Of a DNA stretch of 64,000 nucleotides, positions 35,984 to 45,310 are shown piece after piece (the stretch's first letter is position 1; the number at the start of each line of letters is the position of its first letter). Made by a program: the position numbers and the translations under genes. The notes under the pieces were generated by a model, which was not told the origin of the DNA, made no database searches, and saw only the letters and a list, made by a program, of their open reading frames with translations. Source of the stretch: Agrocybe praecox (lineage: Eukaryota > Basidiomycota > Agaricomycetes > Agaricales > Agrocybaceae). Location: positions 29,112 to 93,111 of the forward strand of contig OZ024853.1 of NCBI GenBank assembly GCA_964017145.1, read 5' to 3'.

Positions 35984-38900
35984 ATGAGAATACTTAAAAC
36001 CCATGTCTTACTTAGATTATTAAATTCATATTTAGTAGATTCTCCTCAACCAGCTAATATAAGTTATTTATGGAATTTTGGTTCCTTATTAGCTACTTGT
36101 CTTATTATACAAATTTTAACCGGAGCTTTCTTAGCAATGCACTACACACCAAATGTTGATTTTGCGTTTAATTCTATCGAGCATGGCCTAATTACCGCTA
36201 ATTAAAAAAAAAAAGCATAAGCTTTTTTTTTTAGCAAAAAATTTTATTTAGTGTAAAAGACTTGAAGTATAATTTAAATGTTTTAGGTTTATTAAAACCA
36301 GATACAGTACTGCTGTAGCGAAAAAAAAACGGAATAAAAAAACGGAATAAAAAAACGGAATAAAAAAACGGAAATAAAAAGAGGCTACGAGCAGTGGTTA
36401 ACAATAAAAATAAGAAAGCAGAGGTGAAATTCAAGATAATGGTAAAATTTTTATTAAGTCATCTCAAACCTATCTTAAGGGTAGAGGTAATATTCAAATA
36501 GATGTTTACAATGAGGAAGGAGCCCTATTTCAGTCTTTAGATAGTATAAAAAAGGCTGCTCTATTCTTTAATACTAGTGATAGATTTATTATTAGAAAAC
36601 TAGATTTTGGTGATAAAATTTTTTTCAATGAACAATATTATACTTAAAAAAGAGTTACTCCTATAATTTAACTATTTTTTTCATCTTTTTTTTTTCTTTG
36701 CTTCCTTTTTATTATTATTTGCATTATATTAAAAAAACTTTTGCCTCCCCTATGAGTTAAAAAACGATGTTTTTATTCCGTTTATGACAGCCATAAGGGG
36801 CTAAGGCTGCGAACTCGGATTAAATAGCAGAGGAGAACAAAAGCATAGGCAAAAGGTAACGAAATAGTAAACACTAAATAAAACACCTCTGCCTTTAAAA
36901 CCTGATTTTTAGGCGTTTTTAGCTTTCCTCTTTAATCTTATTTGCCCTTTTTTTTGAGAAAAAAAACGGAATAAAATAAGGGTGAAAGATAAGAATAAAA
37001 ATAAGAATGGTGGAGGTACTCTCATACTGTGTTCTTAAAACTCTACTATGTGCTGGAATACCCTTATAGCTTAAGGTACTTAGAGAAAAAAAACTTAAAG
37101 TGAATATCCAAAAGATTGGGCAATCAGCAGGAAACCAAAAAATATTTTTTATAATAATTGAGTAGGTTCCTCAGAGACTTTACGTAGAGCTTTCATTTTT
37201 ATTATTAATGTTATAGTCCCTTTAGGGTAACTCGTGTTTTGTTGCCTCTTTTTTTTGTCTATTGTATAAATCATACAGCAAAGACAAAAAAAAAAAATTA
37301 AAAAACAAAAAAAAAATCCTAACGCGATAATAACTTAAAAAGGAAAGATGATAAAGTCCGATCAAACATGTGAATGGTTGCTAACATTAATGATAATGAG
37401 AGACGTAAACAATGGTTGGTTGCTAAGATATACACACGCTAATGTAGCTTCTTTTTTTTTTATATTTGTATATATGCACATTGGAAGAGGATTATACTAT
37501 AGTTCATATAAATCACCTAGAGTGTTAGTATGGTCTATAGGGGTAATAATTTTAGTATTAATGATGGCTATTGCCTTCCTGGGTAACAAACATAGCCCAA
37601 ATTGGTTTAATAAAGATAAACTTTAAATATTTAACTTTTGCCTCCTTTTTACCCTTAATTTATTCCGTTTTTTTATTAAAAACGGATTCCGTAATAAAAA
37701 TAAGGCCTGAGCCTCTTTTGCCTTTGGTGACTCAAAGTCAAAAGCAAAGGAGGCCGAAGGTTCTTATTTGACTCTTGCCTCTGCTTTAATTTATTCCGTT
37801 TTTTTTCATCCTTTGCTTTTGTACTTTGTTCTATTTTTCATATGAAATAGGCAAAGGCTAAAGATGAAAAAAAAAAAGAGGCTAGAGCAAAAGTTCAATT
37901 ATCCTTTTTTTTTTAGTTGATTTTTACCTTTATTAAAACATAGTCCCACGAGTTTAAAGTCTATGTTACTTCTAGAAGATAATAGATATTAAAGTGGAAT
38001 AAATCGACAGAATTATTGAAGAAATTAGAAATGTTTTATTTATATTTTCTTTGGCAATATTAGTGAAAACGATCAAAGTATTTTTGTTATTTAGTTTATT
38101 ATCGGTATCTTATTCCCTTTTCCCCTTAATTTTAATAAATTAAAAATGGCTTGAGACTAGGCCGTTGGTTTGTAGCAATTTTTTTTCTTTTGTCTTTGTT
38201 TTTTACAAAGTAAAAAAGCAACTATTATTCTGCTGAAAAACGGAATAAAACGGAATAAAAAAAAAACGGAATAAAAAACCTAAAAAAGATAAAATAGTTA
38301 CTAATTAAAAATAATAGATCGTCGGTTATCTAGATGATCGCGACAGACTGGGTCACTAATGGGTGTCTGAAATGATGCTTAATGCACAGTCGAAAAATTT
38401 TACCCCTTTTTATTTACTTCGCCTCCTCTAAAGCGTTCTTTTTTTTTATCCGTAGGTATATATCAATTTATAGTAAAAATAATTAAAATTAAATGATTTA
38501 TTATATTACTTTAATATTTAAGCTTTAAAAAATTTAAGGCAGCGATATTATATTTTTAATTTTCTTAATTTAATTTCTCTTGCCTCCCTTAAGGTCTTAT
38601 TTTTTTGTCTTTTGCTTTTGTATTTGCATTAGCAACCTTTGCCTTATTTTTTTTTTTATTTTATTCTTTTGTCTTTGCCTATTTCATATGAAAAATAGAA
38701 CAAAGTAAAAAAGCAACTATTATTCTGCTGAAAAACGGAATAAAACGAAATAAAACGGAATAAAAAAAACCTCCTCTGCTTTCTTATTTATATGCTAATA
38801 AGAATAAAAACGAAGACTAGCAGCCTTTGCCCATTAGAAGCTCCTTTTGTTCTTATTTTTAATCAAATAAGAATAAAAAGGAGGCAAGAGAAATAAATAC

Positions 38901-41828
38901 AAAAAGGAGACAAAAGATGTAATACAAAAAAAAAAAAAAAAAAAACCTTAAGGGCAAAGGCTACGTTTTTATTCTTAATTTATGCGATTAAAAATAAGAA
39001 AGCAGAGGGAAAGTTTAGTATGTTTTACCTTATGGTCAAATGTCATTATGGGGTGGCCAAAAAATAGCCCCAAATGTTTATATTTATTTTTACGATATAT
39101 TTATCGCCTTAAACCTCGAGTTTTTACTATTGCCTCTGCGAGGCTTCGAGCAGAGGGGTGATATTTTTGAAAAATGTCTATTATCAACTTATCACGATTT
39201 ATATGCGAGTCTAATTTTTAGTAATTTAAACAATTCAAAGGCGAAGGTTATTCGAGCAAAATCTAATCTGTTTGCTAATACTAAACAACCATCGCCTATG
39301 GCTTCAGGCCGCAGGTCAAATAATTATCAAAACTTACCACTGCTCGTACCCTCACATAGTTTTTATTCTTATTTCTCTAGCCTCTGCAAGGGTACGACTC
39401 TTGCCTCCCTTAAGGAGTTAAAAAAAACGATGTTTTTTTCTACAGCCCTTATAAGGGAGGCTAGAGATATTAATAAGAAAGCAGAGGGCAGAGGGAAAAA
39501 TATTAAGAACATAGTGAAAAGGGTTAGAGCAGAATCCAGAATAGGACCACATAATAAAACAATAATCTCTATAATTTTTGGTGGCTTATTAGGAGATGGC
39601 TTTGCTGAATATAGAAGTAAGGGTAATGGTACTAGAATAAGATTTTACCAAGAAGGCAGTCACTTGTCCTATTTACTTTATTTACATAAAAAGTTAGCTG
39701 ATTTAGAGTACTGTAATCCAACAACACCTAAACTACAAACACGGTTAGGTAAAAAAGGTGTAGTTAGAAAAATTATAAGATTTAATTCATGGACTTATTC
39801 TAGTTTTAATTGGATCCAAGAATTATGGTATGTGGATGGAGTTAAAGCAGTTCCTAAAAATATTGGTGAATACCTAGATCCTTTAGCTTTAGCTATTTGG
39901 ATTATGGATGATGGTTCTAAAGTAGGAAAAGGATTGAAACTTTGTACCAATTCCTTTAAATATTCGGATTGTTTATTACTAGTAAAAGTACTTCATGATA
40001 ATTTTAATCTAAAGGCTTCAATACAATCCGCCGGAGCCAGTGAACTTAACCCCCAATATCATATTTATATTTGGAAAGAATCTATGCCCTTACTTTGTGA
40101 AATAGTTGAACATTACGTCCATTCTTCAATGAAATATAAACTAGGAATAAATAAAGCATAGTCTTTTAACATAATTTAAGCTAAGGCAACATTACCCTAT
40201 AATACTTAAAATTAAATGTTAAATAGGCAATACTGGTGAAAACAGGTCAAAATTATTTTGTTTTATATCTAGACCGTCGGTATCTTTGTTTTAATTTAAA
40301 AATATTTGCTATGATTCTTAATTGTACTCTTGCCTCTTCTAGTCTTCTTTTTTATTCTTAATTTTGTCTATTGCCTATGAGGACTCAAAGACAAAAGCAA
40401 CTATTCTGAAAAAAAAACCAAAAAACGGAATAAAAAAAAAAGGTTAACCTTTTTTTTAATTCCGTTTTTAAGGTTTTTTTTAACCCTGAAGGGGTTTGAT
40501 TTTACTCCGTTTTTGTAAAAAAAAATTAAGGGTAAAAGGAGGAAGAATAAATATAAGAAAAATGAGGGGTAAATATAAAAATCAGCACTAAATATAAACT
40601 GGAGACTAAGATGTCGCTACAGACTGGAACACCGGTAGGTTTTAATAGTGTTTGTACTGTTATTGCTTAATGTACAGTCGGAGTTTTAGCTTACTTTGTT
40701 AAGCCATATGGTTTTACAGTAATGTTTATAAAGGTTTCAGCCTTTTCCCTTCTGCTACTTTATTTGGCCTTTGCCTTTTTTTTTATAACCTTCATTTTTA
40801 TTCTTATTTGTCAACGGCTCGTAGCCTCGCAGCCTTTTCCCAATTTGGGGCTGTTAAAAAACGGATTCCGTAATTAAAACATCGTTTTATTCCGTTTTAA
40901 CTTCAATTGGGTGGCAAGATATATTAATAAAAATAAGAAGGCCGCAGGTAAAAATTAGAAGAAGGTTGCAAAAGCAAGGGGCGTAGGAGAAAAAAATTTA
41001 AATTTATAAGTAAAATACGTGGTAAATGTATTGAAAACAAAGAAGTATTATATTATTCTTAGTTATGCAAACTACAGTACATTTATTTAAAACTTGGCAA
41101 CCGTTATTACTAATTTATTATCTGCTATACCAGTTTTTGGTCAAGATATTGTAGAGTTAATCTGGGGTGGCTTCAGTGTTTCTAATGCTACTTTAAATAG
41201 ATTCTTCTCTCTTCATTACTTATTACCTTTTGTTTTAGCTGCTTTAGCTGCAGGACACTTAATTGCTCTTCATGTACATGGTTCTGGAAATCCTAATGGA
41301 GTAAATTCAAATGGGGATAGATATGCAATGCATCCTTATTTCATTTTTAAAGATTTAGTTACTATATTTGCTTTTTTTTTAGTATTATCTATTATTGTTT
41401 TCTTTTATCCTAATTTATTAGGACATTCTGATAATTATATTCCAGCAGATCCTATGGTAACTCCAGCTTCAATTGTTCCTGAATGGTATTTATTACCTTA
41501 TTATGCTATTTTAAGATCTATTCCTAATAAATTGTTAGGAGTATTAGCTATGTTTGGTTCTTTATTAATTTTACTAGTTTTACCTTTAACAGATGTTTCT
41601 AGAATTAGAGGAAACCAATTTAGACCTGCCATGAAATTAGCTTTCTGGTTTTTTGTTGTTGATTTCTTTATTTTAATGTGGATTGGATCTCAACACCCTA
41701 ATGAACCTTATGTTACAATTGGTCAATGCTCTACTGCTTTCTATTTTGCATGGTTCTTAATTATTGTACCAGCAATTGCTATAGCAGAAAACACTTTAAT
41801 GGATTTAGCTTTAACTAAAAAGAACTAG
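35984..41828 (+). CDS. cob: Apocytochrome b (four exons)
   Basis: Exons 35984-36184, 37393-37584, 39019-39054 and 41097-41828 give 386 residues. [20 protein letters not shown] opens exon 1, which ends [15 protein letters not shown]; exon 2 reads [20 protein letters not shown] and ends AIAFLG; exon 3 is only 12 codons, [12 protein letters not shown]; exon 4 starts [20 protein letters not shown] and ends DLALTKKN. Heme-ligand His lie in exons 1, 2 and 4 (GAFLAMH, RYTHAN, LRFF/LHY region, HLIALHVHG), and the Qo motif PEWY is present. All junctions obey upstream T and terminal G. Complex III core subunit in the inner membrane. A seven-C run follows at 41860. Confidence 0.94.
36185..37392 (+). mobile_element. 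cob group I intron 1
   Basis: After ...FNSIEH; ends G37392. Core words tgtgctggaatacccttata (37050), gggcaatcagcaggaaacca (37119), ggttcctcagagactttac (37163) and gatgataaagtccgatc (37347) belong to the family also found in nad5 introns. Endonuclease remnants and elements fill the rest. Confidence 0.83.
36230..36646 (+). pseudogene. Homing-endonuclease remnant in cob intron 1
   Basis: Only a C-terminal module survives: [20 protein letters not shown] near 36250-36310, an element with repeated acggaataaa (36325-36425), then [20 protein letters not shown] (36480-36540) and [20 protein letters not shown], ending NEQYYT and TAA about 36646. The second block resembles a NUMOD1 DNA-binding module of GIY-YIG or HNH endonucleases. 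No catalytic domain is visible. Confidence 0.6.
37585..39018 (+). mobile_element. cob group I intron 2, no ORF
   Basis: Between ...AIAFLG and YVLPYG. The core shows tggcaatattagtgaaaacg (38051), gttatctagatgatcgcgac (38324) and agactgggtcactaatgggt (38344) followed by ttaatgcacagtcg. Peripheral loops are packed with palindromic elements (37640-37900, 38580-39010). Confidence 0.8.
39055..40161 (+). CDS. LAGLIDADG_2 endonuclease/maturase in cob intron 3, with in-frame palindromic elements
   Basis: Open frame fused to cob exon 3, 368 intron-encoded residues. First motif [20 protein letters not shown], second motif [18 protein letters not shown]-terminal block [17 protein letters not shown]. All family motifs look intact and there is no TGA or stop. 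Unlike relatives it has a long, odd N-terminal half: [11 protein letters not shown] reads a cctctgcgaggcttcgagcag element, and [20 protein letters not shown] with [19 protein letters not shown] reads a cctcccttaaggagtt/acagccc/gcagaggg element. These insertions kept the frame open. Proteins of this kind in cob introns often act as maturases; activity here is inferred. Confidence 0.87.
   Translation, partial: GQKIAPNVYIYFYDIFIALNLEFLLLPLRGFEQRGDIFEKCLLSTYHDLYASLIFSNLNNSKAKVIRAKSNLFANTKQPSPMASGRRSNNYQNLPLLVPSHSFYSYFSSLCKGTTLASLKELKKTMFFSTALIREARDINKKAEGRGKNIKNIVKRVRAESRIGPHNKTIISIIFGGLLGDGFAEYRSKGNGTRIRFYQEGSHLSYLLYLHKKLADLEYCNPTTPKLQTRLGKKGVVRKIIRFNSWTYSSFNWIQELWYVDGVKAVPKNIGEYLDPLALAIWIMDDGSKVGKGLKLCTNSFKYSDCLLLVKVLHDNFNLKASIQSAGASELNPQYHIYIWKESMPLLCEIVEHYVHSSMKYKLGINKA
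39055..41096 (+). mobile_element. cob group I intron 3
   Basis: Between ...SLWG and ATVITN. T39054 and terminal G41096. The core after the ORF shows ggcaatactggtgaaaacag (40227), gactaagatgtcgctacaga (40604) and gcttaatgtacagtcgg (40665). Confidence 0.85.
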
Positions 41829-42417
41829 TTTTCTTTCTTTTTATTCCTTTTTTTTACCACCCCCCCTAATTACAATAAATAATTATTACCTTACTCTTGC
41901 CTCTTTGTGTTTTTTTTTTCTTATGTCTCCTTTTTATTATTTATATAAGATTAAAAAGGAGAAAAAAAAAGGCTTCGAGCAGATGTTCTAATTCATACTC
42001 TAAATTTACAATTGACTTTATCATATTAATATATAAATCTTTGGGACAACCTAATAAAAATTCCCTATAACCTTTGCTGTATTTTTTTTTATTGATTAAA
42101 AAGGGTAGATAACGTTAAAAACAGCGGAGTTAAATAATATATTTAATTTTTTTTTTGTATGTTTAAATTTTTCTAAAAGAAGAAGTATTTTTAATTTAAT
42201 TTTTGTGTGTGTTTTTGTGTGTGTCTTTTTGTACTTTTGTTTTTTCTCCAGTGCTTTTGTCTATTACAAAGCAACTAAAAAAACCTTAAAAAAAAGCTTA
42301 AAAATTTTTTTTTCTTACAACTTTGGTAGGCAATAGTTGCTTAAGTAAAAAGCAAAGAAAAAAAAAAATTAATTAAGTAATAAGGAGACTAAAGTTGCCA
42401 AAGTAAAAAGCAAAGAT
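41829..42417. other. Spacer cob-leader copy 2
   Basis: The C-run at 41860-41866, palindromic elements and gtgtgt-rich stretches (42203-42235). No gene seen. Confidence 0.55.
41860..41866 (+). promoter_or_regulatory. C-run downstream of cob
   Basis: Seven C, 31 nt after the cob stop, same strand. Confidence 0.4.
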
Positions 42418-42783
42418 AAAAAAATAGGAGTTATATAATCATAATTACTAATTTTAGAAAATTAAATAAGAAGAGGCTAGTATAAGTGATCTAAGTTAAA
42501 TAAATAAATATACTTACTTTTGTTAAATTTTTATCGCTTCTTAAGTATTAATCTTTTTATTCCGTTTTTATAATTTGTAAAGCAATTCAAAATAACAACT
42601 ATTATTCTGCTGAAAAAACGGAATAAAAATAAACGGAATAAAAAAACGAAAAAAAAAAAAACGGAAAAAAATAAGGGTAAAAAGGAAAAAAAATGAATAT
42701 TTAGCGTAAAATAAAAACCGAATACAAATATAACCGCTCAATTAATAAAATTAAAAATTAATTAAGTGAGAATATTAATAAAA
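42418..42783 (+). repeat. atp6-type leader, copy 2 (in front of plasmid-type ORF)
   Basis: Near-identical to 6128-6440 and 62333-62686, with extra cggaataaa units near 42625. Its end, ttaagtgagaatattaataa-aaatga, also copies the first bases of the atp6 start region (ttaagtgcgaattttaataa-aaatga). Confidence 0.85.
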
Positions 42784-43779
42784 ATGATAATGAAAATCTT
42801 TAACAACAAAGAAAATAAACAAAATAGCTTACCATTAATCAACTGGCTTGATTTATTTCTCTTAACAATTGTGATTACTTATTTATTTTATGATATTATT
42901 TGTAATATCTCCTCAGCGATTGCAGTTATTATAGATTATTTTAATCTAGATCTAGTTAATAATGTAACAGATAAACCTGAAACTAGTGTTTCTTACAATA
43001 CGACCATTGTACACACAGACGGTACTTGGTCTGATACGATAAGAAGTCTGTTTATATATGGTACAGGAGCTTATCGGTTTATTAAGCTGACTAGAATGCC
43101 CGGTGGGGGTTCTCCAGCCGCTAAGTTTGTTGTAATTTCTACTACATTAGCTGCAGATCCGGTAATGAAAGCTGTACAAAATATGGTAAATAATCCTGAT
43201 TATATTAGAGCTCACTTTAAAAATTGGAATTTATCCATGGAATCTGGTTCAACAATAGGAAAAATTAACTTAGGTACAGATACAGAATCTACTAACAAGG
43301 TGGATTCAGCTATAAAGTTGCAAAACTTGACCCCTGAAACTGTTACTACACCTACTACTAATATAAGCTCTGATATTTCTACAAATAATTTTATTTCTGG
43401 AATTAATAGTTTAGAGGATTATACTAATTTTTTTATTTCTAAAATTGTTTCTTTTTTAAACCCCTTTTTAGCTCCTGTACAGGTTAATTACTCTAATGAG
43501 GTTTTAGCTGATCAACTTTATCACATAAGTATTCTTTTATTTATTTTAGCTATCTTTCTTACTATATTAATAGTATATTTTATGTTTACCACATTAATTT
43601 TTGTTTATAGTGATAGGATTAGTACCTACTTCACCAATAAATATGTTTTAAGGTATATAAATTTTACCAGAAAATTAATTGGGCTAGAGTTAGTTTTATT
43701 AGGTTCTACTATACTGTACATTATGTCTAATTTAATATATGGTATCCATTTCTTAGCTACTCATCCCATTACATGATAA
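42784..43779 (+). CDS. Hypothetical membrane protein, plasmid type, behind an atp6-leader copy
   Basis: 331 residues from ATG 42784; with TGA as Trp (43774) it ends at TAA 43777. N-terminal membrane segment LFLLTIVITYLFYDIICNI, a long soluble region (HTDGTWSDTIRSLFIYGTGA, RMPGGGSPAAKFVVISTTLA), a Thr/Ser-rich linker, then two or more membrane segments (LLFILAIFLTILIVYFMFTT; LELVLLGSTILYIMSNLIYG) and the end IHFLATHPIT. From memory, similar ORFs with a ...LHFL.THPI end occur in fungal mtDNA and linear plasmids; no function is known. The intact frame, own leader and nine-C run downstream (43826) suggest expression. Confidence 0.7.
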
Positions 43780-43825
43780 TAAATTAAACTATTCCTTTGA
43801 ATGGTCAGTTTTTCACCTTTTCATA

Positions 43826-43834
43826 CCCCCCCCC
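43826..43834 (+). promoter_or_regulatory. C-run downstream of the 42784 ORF
   Basis: Nine C, 46 nt after the ORF end; same sense as the ORF. Confidence 0.4.
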
Positions 43835-43971
43835 TTAATTTTTTACATACTTTTTAATCTTAAATATAATTAGATTAAAAATAAGAACAAAAGGAGTTAT
43901 TTTTTTGTCTTTGCTTTATGCTAAAGGCAAAAGCAAAGGAATAAAAAAAATCAAAGCCTCTTTAGGTTAAA

Positions 43972-44088
43972 ATCGGAATCGGAATCGGAATCGGATTCGG
44001 AATCGGAATCGGAATCGGATTCGGAATCGGAATCGGAATCGGATTCGGAATCGGAATCGGATTCGGAATCGGAATCGGAATCGGAATA
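43972..44088. repeat. GGAATC hexanucleotide array
   Basis: About 19 units of ggaatc with periodic ggattc variants, so blocks read ggaatcggaatcggattc. Shorter arrays occur at 15657-15689 and 16109-16130; an inverted array lies at 49290-49353. Confidence 0.9.
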
Positions 44089-45310
44089 AACATCTTTTTT
44101 TTTTTTTCAGAATAGCCGCTTTTGTTATAAGCAACCTTTCCCCCCCCCCCTCAACTCGAAATCGCAGAGGCAATAGGGGATAAAACCCAAATTTACAAAG
44201 ACTAAAAACAAAAAAAAGCAAAACATATAAAACAAAAATAAGTGGTAAGCTAGAAAATAGTGTGTGTTTAATCTATAAATACAAACGGTTCTTAATTAAA
44301 TTTCTATTTTATAGTACTTAGCCCTTTTTTTACCTTTACTTAAGTTCAAATTTTTTATATAAAAAATTTAGCAAAGACAAAAGGTAAAAAAAACAACTTC
44401 TTCTTTAACCTCTTTTTTAAATTTTTTATTCTTATTTTTACTCTTGCCTCCTTTTTATTCATATAAAATAAGAATAAGAGGGCTTCGAGTTAAAAAAACC
44501 GAATAAAAAGCTTAAGCTTTTTTAGTTCTAATTAAAAAACTAATAAAAGTTGGGGTATTGAAAGCAGGTGAGGGCAAACTAAGTTAATTATAAAATTAAA
44601 TTTACGCCTTCTTTACTTCTTTTTTTAGTATATTACGCAAAAATAGTTGAAACTATAACTAACTTTTTATTCCGTTTTTTTTAGATACTTAAAAATATTT
44701 TTTTTTTAGCTTTTTTAAGGGTTAAAACTCGAGTTTAATCATCAAAATCAGAATCAGAATCAGAATAGTTGCTTTTAACTTTTTATAATAATAGGCAAAA
44801 AAAAAAGAATGGAGTCACCAATTTTTTTTTTTCTTCCTTTTTACCCTCCTCTGCTTTTTATTTGAGTTAAAATAGGCAAAAGTAATTTTAAGACATTAGG
44901 ATTCTGTTAAAAAAACTTGAGTTTTTAGTTATTATACCTCTTGCCTCTGCTTTAATTTATTTTTATTCTTATTTCCTCCCAAAAGAGTTATTTATTCCGT
45001 TTTTTTTGTCTATAGCAAAAAGCAAAGACAAAAGACAAAAAAAAACGGAATAAAATCAAAGCTCTTTTGAGCGAAGGTTGCTCTTTGTTTTTATTCTTAT
45101 TTTCATAATAATAAAAATAAGAACTTAGCAAAGGCAAAGGGTATTTTAATAAAATTAAGAACACAGCCAAGAGCAAAAGGCATAACAATAAAAATAAGAA
45201 AGCAGAGGGCATAATAATATAAAGGAGCCTACACCCAAGGCTCCGGCCTCGGGACAAAAGGTAAAAAAAAAGAAAAATAATTAAGAATAATTAAAATATA
45301 AAAAACAAAT

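Larger units (their letters stand above)
43780..45310. other. Spacer before nad1, 1.5 kb, repeats only
   Basis: C-runs at 43826-43834 and 44140-44150, the ggaatc array (43972-44088) and many nested palindromes (44420-44530, 44930-45200). Minus-strand frames of 84 and 89 residues are translations of repeats. Confidence 0.65.

Noticed and set aside
43967..44221. 84-residue minus-strand frame rich in Arg-Phe repeats
   Set aside because: Direct translation of the ggaatc array.
44988..45257. 89-residue minus-strand frame
   Set aside because: Lies wholly in nested palindromic elements; no conserved residues.
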